Origin: Bacteroidaceae bacterium
GTDB lineage: Bacteria > Bacteroidota > Bacteroidia > Bacteroidales > Bacteroidaceae
NCBI GenBank assembly: GCA_017622495.1
Contig: JAGAQY010000049.1
Span: forward strand, 56,554-120,553
DNA: 64,000 nt
Reading direction: 5' to 3'
The notes under the pieces are model-generated. The model saw only the letters and a list, made by a program, of their open reading frames with translations. It searched no databases and was not told the DNA's origin. Shown here one piece after another: positions 17,360 to 27,203 of this stretch (positions within the stretch are counted from its first letter, which is position 1; each line of letters begins with the position of its first letter). The translations under genes were made by a program, and so were the position numbers.

Positions 17360-18355
17360 TTAAGGTACCTCTACCCTATTAAGAATCTTGCTGATAATCT
17401 CTTCCGTAGTAAGGTTGCTGGCTTCGGCTTCGTAAGAGAGACCGATACGATGACGTAGTACATCATGAGCAACGGCACGTACATCTTCAGGAATCACATA
17501 GCCACGACGTTTGATGAATGCATACGAGCGAGCTGCCAATGCCAAGCTGATAGAAGCACGGGGAGAGCCACCGAACGAGATCATCTCTTTCAGTTCCTTT
17601 AATCCGTATTTCTCCGGATAGCGGGTAGTGAATACGATATCAGCAATATAGCGCTCAATTTTTTCATCGATATATACCTCTTTCACCACCTCACGGGCTT
17701 TGATGATTTCCTCGGCCTTCATGATAGGGCTCACCTCATATTTCTCACCATTGATATTCTGGCGGATGATGCGCATCTCCTCTTCGAGTTTCGGATAGTC
17801 GATGACAACCTTAAGCATGAAACGGTCTACCTGTGCCTCGGGCAGCGGATAGGTTCCCTCCTGTTCTATGGGGTTCTGTGTTGCCAATACAAGAAATGGC
17901 TCAGGCAGACGGAAGGTCTCCTTGCTCAGTGTCACCTGACGTTCCTGCATAGCCTCAAGCAAGGCACTCTGTACTTTAGCCGGAGCACGGTTAATTTCGT
18001 CAGCTAGGACAAAATTCGCAAAGATAGGACCCTTCTTGGAAATGAAGGTCTCATCCTTCTGACTGTAGATCATGGTACCTACTACATCGGCAGGCAGCAA
18101 GTCAGGCGTAAACTGTATACGGCTATACTTAGCATCTATGAGTGATGCCAGAGTTTTGATGGCCAATGTCTTAGCCAAGCCCGGAACACCCTCAAGCAAC
18201 ACGTGACCATCAGATAGCAATCCAATGAGCAGTGACTCCACCAAGTGTTTCTGACCTACAATCACTTGATCCATACCAGCCATCAGGTTGGTAACAAAGG
18301 CACTCTGCCTTTCAATCTTCTCATTTAGTTCGCGGATATCTATTCTTCCAACCAT
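17360..18355 (-). CDS. MoxR family AAA+ ATPase
   Basis: The 331-residue ATPase has Walker A GVPGLAKT (56-63), Walker B FVLADEIN (Asp119, Glu120), sensor 1 ATQNPIEQEGTYPLPEAQ, and the lid domain with SFGGSPRASISL. MoxR proteins are thought to act as chaperones for VWA-domain partners. It is the first gene of the operon, behind a TAACTTTG -7 box at 18392-18399. Confidence 0.95.
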   Translation of the reverse strand: MVGRIDIRELNEKIERQSAFVTNLMAGMDQVIVGQKHLVESLLIGLLSDGHVLLEGVPGLAKTLAIKTLASLIDAKYSRIQFTPDLLPADVVGTMIYSQKDETFISKKGPIFANFVLADEINRAPAKVQSALLEAMQERQVTLSKETFRLPEPFLVLATQNPIEQEGTYPLPEAQVDRFMLKVVIDYPKLEEEMRIIRQNINGEKYEVSPIMKAEEIIKAREVVKEVYIDEKIERYIADIVFTTRYPEKYGLKELKEMISFGGSPRASISLALAARSYAFIKRRGYVIPEDVRAVAHDVLRHRIGLSYEAEASNLTTEEIISKILNRVEVP

Positions 18356-18391
18356 TTGTTTTTAGTTTTTAAGATTTTTAGTTGTAAGTTG

Positions 18392-18399
18392 CAAAGTTA
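18392..18399 (-). promoter_or_regulatory. -7 promoter element of the moxR-bat operon
   Basis: The minus strand reads TAACTTTG. ATTG lies upstream with a 19-nt spacer and could be the -33 element. The start codon at 18355 is 37 nt downstream. Confidence 0.6.
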
Positions 18400-18487
18400 A
18401 CAATTTATCGCCAAATCACAATCCACAATTCACAATAAAGAGGTTGTTTTAAGTTTATTTCAACAATTCCTTCAGGCCTTACTATTT

Positions 18488-18663
18488 TATTCGCTCGCTT
18501 TTTCGTACCTTTATGATAAGAATCAAGAAGGTACTTTGGCGCTCGCTGAGAATAAACGTTGCTTATTCGCTCGCTTTTTCGTACCTTTATGAAAAATCAA
18601 GAAGGTACTTTGGCGCTCGCTGGGAATAAACGTTGTTTATTCGCTCGCTTTTTCGTACCTTTG
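18488..18663 (+). repeat. 75-bp tandem repeat, two full units and one partial, each with a promoter-like core
   Basis: Units start near 18488, 18563 and 18637. Each begins TTATTCGCTCGCTTTTTCG and continues TACCTTTA (units 1 and 2) or TACCTTTG (unit 3). Units 1 and 2 also hold a GTACCTT/AAGGTAC inverted repeat and GGCGCTCGCTG. This repeat fills most of the 325-bp gap between moxR and trmD; the remainder (18400-18487) shows nothing recognisable. Confidence 0.85.
18633..18663 (+). promoter_or_regulatory. promoter of trmD formed by the last repeat unit
   Basis: TTG (18633-18635), a 20-nt spacer and TACCTTTG (18656-18663) match the Bacteroidetes promoter. The upstream unit has the same TTG, a 20-nt spacer and TACCTTTA, one base from consensus. 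Confidence 0.75.
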
Positions 18664-18680
18664 CAAATAAAAAAGGAATT

Positions 18681-19361
18681 ATGCGAATCGACATACTCAC
18701 TGTATTGCCCGAAATGATTGAGGGTTTCTTCGACTGCTCCATTATGGCTCGCGCCAAGAAAAAAGGGTTGGCCGAAATCGTCATACACAACATACGCGAT
18801 TACACTACCGATAGGCATCATCGTACAGACGACTACCCTTTCGGCGGATGTGCAGGCATGGTGATGAAGATTGAGCCTATCGACAACCTAATCACTAAAC
18901 TCAAGAGTGAGCGTCACTATGATGAGGTCATCTTCACAACTCCTGATGGTGAACAGTGGAACCAGAAGATGGCCAACACCATGTCAATGTGTGAAAACCT
19001 CATCATCCTCTGCGGACACTTCAAAGGGATAGACTATCGTATAAGAGAGCACTTGATAACCAAGGAGGTAAGCATAGGTGACTATGTACTTACAGGTGGC
19101 GAACTGGCTGCCGCCGTGATGGCCGACAGCCTGGTACGCATCATTCCTGGAGTTATAAGCGATGAGCAGTCAGCATTATCCGACTCATTTCAGGACAACC
19201 TGCTGGCACCTCCTGTCTATACCCGTCCTGCCGAATATAAGGGATGGCGTGTGCCTGATATCTTGCTTTCAGGACATGAAGCCAAAATTCGCGAGTGGGA
19301 GTTTCAACAATCGTTAGAGCGCACACAGCGTCTGCGACCTGATCTCTTGAGCGAAAAATAG
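18681..19361 (+). CDS. trmD: tRNA (guanine-N1)-methyltransferase TrmD
   Basis: The 226-residue SPOUT enzyme methylates G37 of tRNAs using S-adenosylmethionine. Signatures are [54 protein letters not shown] and the trefoil-knot [14 protein letters not shown]. The start at 18681 matches the family; an upstream ATG at 18633 would overlap the promoter. It stands alone behind a triplicated promoter repeat and ends at a strong terminator. Confidence 0.97.
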   Translation: MRIDILTVLPEMIEGFFDCSIMARAKKKGLAEIVIHNIRDYTTDRHHRTDDYPFGGCAGMVMKIEPIDNLITKLKSERHYDEVIFTTPDGEQWNQKMANTMSMCENLIILCGHFKGIDYRIREHLITKEVSIGDYVLTGGELAAAVMADSLVRIIPGVISDEQSALSDSFQDNLLAPPVYTRPAEYKGWRVPDILLSGHEAKIREWEFQQSLERTQRLRPDLLSEK

Positions 19362-19382
19362 GAATAGCATTTTATAATAAAT

Positions 19383-19408
19383 AAAGGTGGACCATACGGC
19401 CCACCTTT
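19383..19408. terminator. bidirectional terminator between trmD and pyrD
   Basis: AAAGGTGG and CCACCTTT arms with an inner CC/GG pairing and ATAC loop are followed by a T run on the plus strand and flanked by AT-rich sequence on the other side. It lies between the convergent trmD and pyrD stops. Confidence 0.85.
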
Positions 19409-19430
19409 TTATCTATCTATAGATACGCAC

Positions 19431-20342
19431 TTAAATCTCCAATGCGCCAATGATATCGCGTACCGAAGCGAAACCATGACGGTCAAGGTAGTCGTTGATA
19501 CCGTCTACAATTTTTCCTGTTACCGCCGGGTCCATGAAGTTGGCCGTACCGACCTCAATAGCCGATGCTCCTGCGAGAAGGAACTCGATAGCATCTGTTG
19601 CATTGGTGATGCCTCCTAAACCAACGACAGGTATCTGAACAGCCTTAGCTACTTGCCATACCATACGCAGTGCGATGGGTTTCACCGCAGGTCCGCTCAT
19701 GCCACCTGTCACCGTAGAAAGTATGGGACAACGACGTTCTGCATCAATAGCCATACCCAATAGGGTGTTAATGAGCGACACGCTGTCAGCACCGGCCGAC
19801 TCTGCCGCACGAGCTATTTCAGTAATATCAGTCACGTTGGGCGACAGCTTGACGATGAGTGTCTTATCATATACCTTGCGCACTGCGCTCACCACTTCGG
19901 CAGCCCCCTTGGCCGTGACACCAAAAGCCATGCCACCCTGTTTCACATTCGGACATGAAATATTGAGTTCTATGGCAGGAATAGCCTCCAAGGCATTGAT
20001 TCGTTCAGCTGTGGCTACATAATCTTCAATAGCAGAACCGCTGACATTAACAATCATATTTGTCTTGTAGTCTTTGATCGTAGGATAAATCTGCTCACAG
20101 AAATACTCTACGCCCTTGTTCTGAAGACCAACAGCATTGAGCATACCTGACGGAGTCTCAGCCATGCGAGGATAGGGATTTCCTTCGCGATGATGCAGGG
20201 TCGTTCCTTTGACAATAACCCCTCCAAGACGATCGAGGTCAACAAAATCGGCAAACTCTGTGCCATAACCGAAAGTACCCGATGCTGTCATTACCGGGTT
20301 GGCAAGTTCGAGCTTGCCTATTGAAGTTCTTAAATCTGCCAT
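19431..20342 (-). CDS. pyrD: dihydroorotate dehydrogenase B, catalytic subunit
   Basis: The 303-residue FMN enzyme oxidises dihydroorotate to orotate in pyrimidine synthesis. Motifs are [24 protein letters not shown], the [11 protein letters not shown] active-site loop with Cys (class 1B rather than Ser of class 2), [11 protein letters not shown] and PVVGLGGI. It overlaps the end of pyrK by 13 bp, which matches the obligate pairing of the two subunits. Confidence 0.97.
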   Translation of the reverse strand: MADLRTSIGKLELANPVMTASGTFGYGTEFADFVDLDRLGGVIVKGTTLHHREGNPYPRMAETPSGMLNAVGLQNKGVEYFCEQIYPTIKDYKTNMIVNVSGSAIEDYVATAERINALEAIPAIELNISCPNVKQGGMAFGVTAKGAAEVVSAVRKVYDKTLIVKLSPNVTDITEIARAAESAGADSVSLINTLLGMAIDAERRCPILSTVTGGMSGPAVKPIALRMVWQVAKAVQIPVVGLGGITNATDAIEFLLAGASAIEVGTANFMDPAVTGKIVDGINDYLDRHGFASVRDIIGALEI

Positions 20343-21106
20343 GATAACTTTTCTATTGAGAATACGGGACCTTCCTTACATACACACACATTGCCTTCCT
20401 TGGTATCTTCCACGCAGCAGAGGCATGCACCTACACCGCACGCCATCTTGTTCTCGAGCGATACCTCACAAGGCACATCGGCTGCTTTGGCCCAGCGGGC
20501 AACAGCTACCATCATCGGTTTGGGGCCACAAGTGTATACCTGACTAAACTGTTCGCGGGTGAGCACCGAGTGTTGTGTTACATAGCCCTGTTCACCTACA
20601 GCACCATTCTCTGTGGTGATATATACAGGACCTACCTTCTCAAATTCTTGCACCTGCATCAGTTCATTTTCGGTACGGCTTCCCAACAGGAACGTAGGTG
20701 TGATACCCATCTCCTTGAGTTTCATGCCGAGATAGAGCAAGGGCGCAACGCCCACTCCACCTCCAATAAGCAGAGGGCGCACCGATGGGTCTTCAGGTAA
20801 TGTAAAGCCATTACCCAAGGGAAGTACCAGGTTAAGCATATCACCCTCTTTTAGGGTTGCCATCCAGCGAGTGCCATCACCGACGAGCTGTACCAGCAAT
20901 CCCAGTTCGTTGGTCTCCTTATTATAATAATGTATAGAGATGGGACGACGCAGCATCACACTGGGCGTATGATCTACACGTACCTCCACAAACTGTCCTG
21001 GAAACATCTCAGGCAGTTGTTCGTCAGCAGTAAGGCGCAACAGCACACACTGCTTGCCAATAGCAACCGTCTGACGAATAGTCAAATCAAGAATATATTT
21101 CTTCAT
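20330..21106 (-). CDS. pyrK: dihydroorotate dehydrogenase B, electron transfer subunit
   Basis: The 258-residue subunit carries FAD and a [2Fe-2S] cluster and passes electrons from PyrD to NAD. An FAD-binding RRPISIHY motif, the NAD-binding [13 protein letters not shown] and the C-terminal CGVGACLCC...CVCKEGPVF cluster ligands are all present. It begins only 17 bp after the stop of the CotH gene and no promoter box is visible between them. Confidence 0.96.
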   Translation of the reverse strand: MKKYILDLTIRQTVAIGKQCVLLRLTADEQLPEMFPGQFVEVRVDHTPSVMLRRPISIHYYNKETNELGLLVQLVGDGTRWMATLKEGDMLNLVLPLGNGFTLPEDPSVRPLLIGGGVGVAPLLYLGMKLKEMGITPTFLLGSRTENELMQVQEFEKVGPVYITTENGAVGEQGYVTQHSVLTREQFSQVYTCGPKPMMVAVARWAKAADVPCEVSLENKMACGVGACLCCVEDTKEGNVCVCKEGPVFSIEKLSWQI

Positions 21107-21123
21107 ACGTATATATTATGGTA

Positions 21124-24100
21124 TTACTTCTTCAGTTTCACACTTTTGGTATTTTCGCCTAAGGTCCAACGTACAATATATGTTCCACCTGGGAGTTCGA
21201 CCAACGACTGCTGTTGGTCGGCCTTGAAGGTATAGAGCAAACGTCCACCCACTGTATACACATAGACATCCACTTCTGATAGTACATGCATGTCGTCAGA
21301 TGCAAATCGTATGCAATCATTCTCCTTATCGTATATTACAGTATAGTCTATATCTGTCTTGTAGGCAAGCGGATCCACGTTATCTTCAATTACATTAGTG
21401 GCTTCCATCAGTTTCCATCTCACATTTGTCGACTTGTCAGATGCATTGCCGATACATGGTTCGCCTGCACTGAACACCACTTGACTTGTGCCCAATAGTC
21501 CAGCCACATTAGTCAATGTAAAAGCGGTGGGCGACACTTGGTTAGCAACAAACTGCCCCCACTCATCACGAGGTGTTTGCGAAAGCGTCAATGCACCATT
21601 TTCGTCCAGCACAGATACATACATGCCATTGGTATATAAATTATAGGTATTGACTGCATCTACTACAGGGATTAGTCGGAAACGTTGGTTCAAGTCCATC
21701 GTGTCAGGCTCTTCCAATGTCAGCCCTTCGCTGCACGAAAGATTTAGCCCAAGGATATGGCGTAGATAATAGTCTTTGTCGGCGTCAGGTTGATTAAGAC
21801 ATGCAAAGTCCGATATTGCATTCTGCAACCATGCTATCATCTCTTCGTAGTCCGTAATATTCTCATAACTATAGGCTTCAGCTTCCTTTACAGCTTCATT
21901 CAGGGCATCTGCTTTTTCCTGAGCATGCTGCATGGGGGCTGTACCAATCCACGCAGTGCGAACATCCGACAATGCTCTCTTTGCTTGTGCCAGCACCTCG
22001 GCAAGTTTTGCTTTTGCATCGGCCATTTCGTCTACATATTCCTCAATAATCCATTCTGAGCGCATTACCTCATCAGGGTATCCCTCACGTTTGTTGGCAT
22101 ATACAGTAGAGCCATCGGTAATGTCATCGGTACCCAACAGGCCATTCACTGTATATAAGCGATAGCAGTCGCCCGTTACCATAACGTTGAAGGTCGCTTT
22201 TGCTTCATTTGTTATGGTTTCTTGGCCTACCATGGTCCAGCTATTCACCGTACCCAGCATTACATATAATCCATTATTTGATTTCATATACACTCCGTTG
22301 CCATCTCCAGTGTACTCAAACGTAAACTGTTGGTCTACGTCATTGTTATTGTGCGTGGTTACGCTCAGCTTGTCGGCTACTATATCGAGATAATAGCCCG
22401 AACTCTTGTGGCGTATCACATACTGTTCACCGGCTTTCGGTAGCTGCTGTTTCTGTGCTTCGGCCAATTGGTTGGCAAGGTTCACGTTGGTGAGGATATA
22501 ATCATCCTGGACAGTCGACTCAAACACCTTGGCATCGGCCACCATCTGGCGAAGCTGTTCTATCTGTTCCTCCGAATAGCAGAAGATACCTTCACCCACC
22601 TGCTCATCGGTCAACGATGTCAAGAAAGCCTCGGCATCGGCAATGGTTGCTGCCAATGCTTCTTTCACCTCATCGGGTACATAGTCAGGAATAAGCTCCT
22701 CAGGCGTGATTCTCCATTGGCGGTTGTTGCTTACCGAGTTGCGGTCATCATTCGTATAGCTCAATATGTTGTTCCCATCAGTCGACCCACCGCCTGAGTT
22801 GTTAATGGCATGATCTGTAGAGACATTGATGATGTTATAGTTGTCATTCTCGTTTACGGTGACAAACTGCCACAACTGTCGGCTATCTGCAGCGTCGGGT
22901 GAAACCACATTCAAAGGCGTCCCTACCGTAGCATTAGGCGAGGGATCATTGAAAGCCATTCCAGTAGCCTTATTGATGACTTGATAGTGGTCACCCACTT
23001 TGACAATCTGCCATAGTTGGGTGTCGCGACCATACTCGGGCGACCATATCACGACATTGGCACCCGATGCAGCCGACTGGTCGGCAATATCAAGCACTTT
23101 GTTGGTTCCTTTATTATAGATACGATAATAATATCCGTCCTGCAGAGCAAACGGTTTTAGCACCACAGGTTCATTGTCACCACCTACATCATTGGCCCGT
23201 TCCGCAAATCGGGTGGTAAGGAAATCCATATGCTCGCCGATAAAGGTCTTGAGCTGATTGATATAGTCGGCATAGGTCGAGTATAGATATATCTCATTGT
23301 ATACTCTCGATGATATGGAGTAACGATTGTAGTTCTTCGTCTGCGAGCGGTCAAGGTATGCCGCCATACTGTCAATATAGTTGTAGAGATAATCTTCAAG
23401 TCCCTCTTCCACCTTCTGTTTCCAGGCATTGTTGACGGCATTATTAAACCATGGGTCCTTTATCATCTGCTTTACCCAGACCTTGGTCAAGTCACTGCCA
23501 AAGCCTGCATCTATCATATCACGATTCGTGACATCTCCCACTCGGTTACAGTTATTGTAGGCAATATCATAGTCCCATAGCGGACCGAAGTACAGCTTGG
23601 GATCGTCTCTGTCCTTATAGAGATATGTACTCCAGAAACCATCCACATTGGCACTCAGCTCTGTGGCGATATACCAGCTCACAAGCGTAGCCGAGTCGGC
23701 AATAGCGCGATAGCCATTGGTAGCATCGGTGAAGCTGTTACCGAAAAGCGAGCCTTCGAAATCATTGAGATACTGCTTGATATAATTCTTCTGAGCAGTG
23801 TTGATGACATCCTCATCAGGCGACTTCACAGAAATTATCAGATTCTTGTTAGTACGAAACTGCACTACTTCACTTGTGCCGAAGCCATCAATCTCCACAA
23901 GGTAGCCACCTGTGATATTGCTGGTATCTGAAGCCACTTCTTCCTGTTCATACACCTCCACACGCTTGTTATCCACGTTCACTTGGTCAGAAACTTGATA
24001 GTTTCCCAGATAAGTACCATTGAGCACCAGATCTACAAAATGAGCAGCCGGGCTAAACGGTTGACCAAGGAAGTCGCCCATCGTAAAGGTCACCGCATTG

Positions 24101-24447
24101 CGCAGCAACGTCTTGTCGGCATGGTTGGCCAGCAGTGTCCAACTCTTGTTCTTGGCAAAACCTTTACCCAGGAACTTGGTCGACTCCTTGAACTTGATGC
24201 GATAGGGTTTCTTCGCCAGATTCCACGTAGAGTTACCTCTACCACGTATCTGCAACGAGTCGTATTGCATCATCGTATTACCATCTATATAGGTCAGTGT
24301 TGCATATATATAGGTAGACTTACTCGTCACTGCCTGCTTGTTGAAGGTCTCTATATATATGGTAGGAATGTTGGTCAGCTGTGTATATTGAGCCATGCCC
24401 AACCTTGCCATCATACAAATAAGAAGCGATAGTAGTATTCGTTTCAT
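21124..24447 (-). CDS. large secreted protein: CotH kinase-like, RICIN lectin-like, C-terminal sorting domain
   Basis: The 1107-residue product has a signal peptide (cleaved after about 19, MARLGMAQ). A CotH domain fills about 25-410: RGRGNSTWNLAKKPYRIKF, KSWTLLANHADKTLLRN and FGPLWDYDIAYNN. A ricin-type beta-trefoil follows (about 430-580: YYRIYNKGTNKVLDIADQS, DTQLWQIVKVGDHYQVIN, SRQLWQFV). Further repeats of FIVAR-like and trefoil-like sequence fill the middle. The last 70 residues (VYTVGGRLLYTF, VELPGGTYIVRW, KSVKLKK) resemble a type IX secretion sorting domain. Spore-coat CotH kinases phosphorylate proteins; the role here is unknown. Secretion and carbohydrate binding are predictions. Confidence 0.82.
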   Translation of the reverse strand: MKRILLSLLICMMARLGMAQYTQLTNIPTIYIETFNKQAVTSKSTYIYATLTYIDGNTMMQYDSLQIRGRGNSTWNLAKKPYRIKFKESTKFLGKGFAKNKSWTLLANHADKTLLRNAVTFTMGDFLGQPFSPAAHFVDLVLNGTYLGNYQVSDQVNVDNKRVEVYEQEEVASDTSNITGGYLVEIDGFGTSEVVQFRTNKNLIISVKSPDEDVINTAQKNYIKQYLNDFEGSLFGNSFTDATNGYRAIADSATLVSWYIATELSANVDGFWSTYLYKDRDDPKLYFGPLWDYDIAYNNCNRVGDVTNRDMIDAGFGSDLTKVWVKQMIKDPWFNNAVNNAWKQKVEEGLEDYLYNYIDSMAAYLDRSQTKNYNRYSISSRVYNEIYLYSTYADYINQLKTFIGEHMDFLTTRFAERANDVGGDNEPVVLKPFALQDGYYYRIYNKGTNKVLDIADQSAASGANVVIWSPEYGRDTQLWQIVKVGDHYQVINKATGMAFNDPSPNATVGTPLNVVSPDAADSRQLWQFVTVNENDNYNIINVSTDHAINNSGGGSTDGNNILSYTNDDRNSVSNNRQWRITPEELIPDYVPDEVKEALAATIADAEAFLTSLTDEQVGEGIFCYSEEQIEQLRQMVADAKVFESTVQDDYILTNVNLANQLAEAQKQQLPKAGEQYVIRHKSSGYYLDIVADKLSVTTHNNNDVDQQFTFEYTGDGNGVYMKSNNGLYVMLGTVNSWTMVGQETITNEAKATFNVMVTGDCYRLYTVNGLLGTDDITDGSTVYANKREGYPDEVMRSEWIIEEYVDEMADAKAKLAEVLAQAKRALSDVRTAWIGTAPMQHAQEKADALNEAVKEAEAYSYENITDYEEMIAWLQNAISDFACLNQPDADKDYYLRHILGLNLSCSEGLTLEEPDTMDLNQRFRLIPVVDAVNTYNLYTNGMYVSVLDENGALTLSQTPRDEWGQFVANQVSPTAFTLTNVAGLLGTSQVVFSAGEPCIGNASDKSTNVRWKLMEATNVIEDNVDPLAYKTDIDYTVIYDKENDCIRFASDDMHVLSEVDVYVYTVGGRLLYTFKADQQQSLVELPGGTYIVRWTLGENTKSVKLKK

Positions 24448-24571
24448 CGTGCTGCTTGTAATCTTTTAAAAACAGTTTCTTATAAATTGCAAAATAACAC
24501 ATTTTTACCGAAAGAGACAAAAAAGCCCCACGAAAAATCCATCAAATGTAGGTTTGGCGCTTAAAAAATTG

Positions 24572-24579
24572 TATTTTTG
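24572..24579 (+). promoter_or_regulatory. -7 promoter element of the S9 peptidase gene
   Basis: TATTTTTG matches the TAnnTTTG element, 46 nt upstream of the ATG at 24626. A TTTG at 24553-24556 is closer (15 nt) than usual for a -33 element. Confidence 0.5.
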
Positions 24580-24625
24580 CAACTTGTTTGGCTTTAGGCA
24601 ACAATCAATTATTAAAACATACACT

Positions 24626-26740
24626 ATGAATTGGACAAAACACGCGCTACTTATGGCAACAACCATCGCCGCAGGTGCCCTGTGCTCCTGCTCTGAGAGC
24701 GGAGAGAAGAAGACCGATGCCCCCTTCATCGGCAAGAATGAAATCAAGATCGAGGGCGACCGCATGACTCCCGAGGCCCTGTGGGCTATGGGACGCATCG
24801 GCAACGTGAGCCCCTCGCCCGACGGCAAGCAGATTGCCTACGGTGTCACCTACTACAGTGTGCCCGAGAACAAGAGTCATCGCGTCATCTATATGATGAA
24901 TGCCGACGGCACCGACAATCACATGCTCACCACTTCGGCTGCCAGCGAGGGCGATGTGACCTGGATCAAGGGCGGCACCAAGCTGGCCTACCTGAGCACC
25001 GAGAGCGGCAGCAACCAGCTGTGGGAGATGAACCCCGACGGCACCGGACGCCGACAGCTCACCGACACGGAGAAGAGCCTTGAGGGCTACAGCTTCTCGC
25101 CCGACGAGAAGCAGCTCATCCTCGTGATGACCGTGAAGAACGGCCCCACCACCGCCGACAAGCACCCTGACCTGCCTTTGGCAACAGGCCGCGTCATCAC
25201 CGACCTCATGTACAAGCATTGGGACGAGTGGACCGACGAGATCCCCCACCCCTACGTGGCCGACTTTAACGGCAAGGGCATCAGCAACCTCCGCGACATC
25301 CTCGAAGGCCAGCCCTACGAGTCGCCCATGCGCCCCTTCGGTGGTATGGAGCAGCTTGCTTGGAGCCCCGATGGCAAGACCATTGCCTACACCTGCCGCA
25401 AGAAGACCGGCGCCGCCTACTCCAAGAGCACCGATAGCGACATCTACCTATATAATATAGCCACTGGCGAGACACAGAACATCTGCAAGGCATCGGCCAC
25501 CGACAAGAATATGGGCTACGACACCAATCCCCAGTACTCGCCCGACGGCACCATGATAGCTTGGCAAAGTATGGAGCGCGACGGCTACGAGAGCGACTGG
25601 AACCGTCTCTACGTAATGGACCTCGCCACGGGCGAGAAGCGCTTCCTCAGCCGTGCTTTCGACAGCAATGTGGATGAGTTCGTATGGATGCCCGACGGCA
25701 AGGGATTTTACTTCAGCGGCGTATGGCACGGTACAACGATGATCTATAGTCTCGACCTCGAAGGCAACGTGCGCCAGCTCACCGAGGGTCAGTACGACTT
25801 TGGCGGCATCACCCTCATGGGCGACCAGATACTCTGCAAGCGCCACTCAATGGCCGAGGCCGACGAGATCTATGCCTTCAACCCCGCCAACGGCAAGCAG
25901 CTCACCCAGCTCACTACCGAGAACAAGCACATCTACGACCAGATAGAGCGCGGCAAGGTGGAGCCCCGCTGGATGAAGACCACCGACGGCAAGCAGATGC
26001 TCACATGGGTTATCTATCCTCCCCACTTCGACCCGAGCAAGAAGTACCCCACCCTGCTCTTCTGCGAGGGCGGACCTCAGAGCCCCGTGAGCCAGTTCTG
26101 GAGCTACCGTTGGAACTTCCAGATTATGGCTGCTAACGACTACATCATCGTAGCGCCCAACCGTCGCGGACTCCCCGGTTTCGGACTTGAGTGGAACGAG
26201 GCCATCAGTGGCGACTACGGTGGTCAGTGCATGAAGGACTACCTCACCGCTATCGATGAGATGGCCAAGGAGCCTTACGTGGATGCCGACCGCCTCGGCT
26301 GCGTGGGAGCCTCGTTCGGCGGCTACTCCGTATACTGGCTGGCTGGCCATCACGACAAGCGCTTCAAGGCCTTCATTGCCCACGACGGCATCTTCAACCT
26401 CGAGCAGCAGTACCTCGAGACCGAGGAACTGTGGTTTGCCAACTGGGACCTCGGTGGCCCTTACTGGGAGAAGAACAAGATGACCGAGCACTCGTTCAGC
26501 AACTCACCCCACCGCTTTGTCGACAAGTGGGACACCCCCATCCTCTGCATCCACGGTGAGAAAGACTACCGCATCCTCGCCTCACAGGGCATGGCTGCCT
26601 TCAACGCCGCCATCATCCGTGGCATCCCTGCCGAACTGCTCATCTACCCCGACGAAAACCACTGGGTACTGCGTCCACAGAACGGCGTGCTGTGGCAGCG
26701 CACCTACTTCGAGTGGCTCGACAAGTGGCTGAAGAACTAA
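24626..26740 (+). CDS. S9 family serine peptidase lipoprotein (dipeptidyl-peptidase-like)
   Basis: The 704-residue product is a lipoprotein by its signal (GALCSCSES). An N-terminal beta-propeller with WD40-like PD40 repeats (NVSPSPDGKQIAYG, SPDGKTIAYTCRK, SPDGTMIAWQS) precedes an alpha/beta hydrolase domain. The triad is Ser in GASFGGYS (about 562), Asp in HGEKDYRI (about 646) and His in DENHW (about 678). Relatives are DPP5-like enzymes that release dipeptides from peptides in the periplasm. The coding sequence is clearly richer in G and C, mostly at third positions, than the flanking accessory genes. The start at 24626 gives the lipoprotein signal. Confidence 0.93.
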   Translation: MNWTKHALLMATTIAAGALCSCSESGEKKTDAPFIGKNEIKIEGDRMTPEALWAMGRIGNVSPSPDGKQIAYGVTYYSVPENKSHRVIYMMNADGTDNHMLTTSAASEGDVTWIKGGTKLAYLSTESGSNQLWEMNPDGTGRRQLTDTEKSLEGYSFSPDEKQLILVMTVKNGPTTADKHPDLPLATGRVITDLMYKHWDEWTDEIPHPYVADFNGKGISNLRDILEGQPYESPMRPFGGMEQLAWSPDGKTIAYTCRKKTGAAYSKSTDSDIYLYNIATGETQNICKASATDKNMGYDTNPQYSPDGTMIAWQSMERDGYESDWNRLYVMDLATGEKRFLSRAFDSNVDEFVWMPDGKGFYFSGVWHGTTMIYSLDLEGNVRQLTEGQYDFGGITLMGDQILCKRHSMAEADEIYAFNPANGKQLTQLTTENKHIYDQIERGKVEPRWMKTTDGKQMLTWVIYPPHFDPSKKYPTLLFCEGGPQSPVSQFWSYRWNFQIMAANDYIIVAPNRRGLPGFGLEWNEAISGDYGGQCMKDYLTAIDEMAKEPYVDADRLGCVGASFGGYSVYWLAGHHDKRFKAFIAHDGIFNLEQQYLETEELWFANWDLGGPYWEKNKMTEHSFSNSPHRFVDKWDTPILCIHGEKDYRILASQGMAAFNAAIIRGIPAELLIYPDENHWVLRPQNGVLWQRTYFEWLDKWLKN

Positions 26741-26769
26741 CATCGCGATTCTTCACATCCTGTTATACG

Positions 26770-26806
26770 ACAAAGAGAGTGCCGTTTTGGCACTCTCTTT
26801 TGTTGT
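26770..26806 (+). terminator. terminator of the S9 peptidase gene
   Basis: A 12- to 14-bp stem (AAAGAGAGTGCC and GGCACTCTCTTT) with a 5-nt loop ends in TTTTGTTGTT, about 30 bp past the stop. Confidence 0.9.
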
Positions 26807-27159
26807 TCTAATAGGGGTGCGAGACGAAACGTGAGGAAATCCTGTACAGAAATTTTGTAGCATAATGTAAGGCAACCCCTGCGGTTTGCTTACACGGTGT
26901 TGAAATCGGAAGTATAGACTTACCCAACTCACAAACTTAAAAACTCAAAAACTCACGTTTCGCTTACTTTCTGAAAAATCCTAATCGTCCGTGGCTGCGT
27001 TCTTTTTGTTTGCCATGGGGATTGGGCGGGAACAAGGCAAGGATTCCCCTGTTCTATTTCTTTTGTGGACATAAATTGCCGTAAATTGGCCATAAATTTC
27101 CCACAAATATATTCTGTTTTTTAATGTTCAAAATGCTTGCAACTTCGGAGATGAAAGAA
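26807..27159. other. gene-free stretch
   Basis: No convincing gene, promoter or repeat was seen. There is a short ACTCACAAACTTAAAAACTC-type low-complexity run near 26925-26955 and paired GTAAATTGGCC-like words near 27072-27095. Short open frames lack family features. Confidence 0.5.
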
Positions 27160-27182
27160 GCGGTGGATGAGATGTCCACCGC
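27160..27182 (-). terminator. hairpin after the TPR operon
   Basis: An 8-bp perfect stem, GCGGTGGA and TCCACCGC, with a 7-nt loop lies 21 bp past the stop of the 314-residue TPR gene. Its downstream minus-strand side is TTCTTTCATC, a weak T tract. Confidence 0.55.
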
Positions 27183-27203
27183 GTCATTGAGACATAGTAT
27201 ATG

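Noticed and set aside
24647..25249. Long open frames on the minus strand inside the S9 peptidase gene (also within relA, GH92 and lepA)
   Set aside because: The GC-rich codon use of the real genes removes stop codons from other frames; these frames lack family features and promoters.
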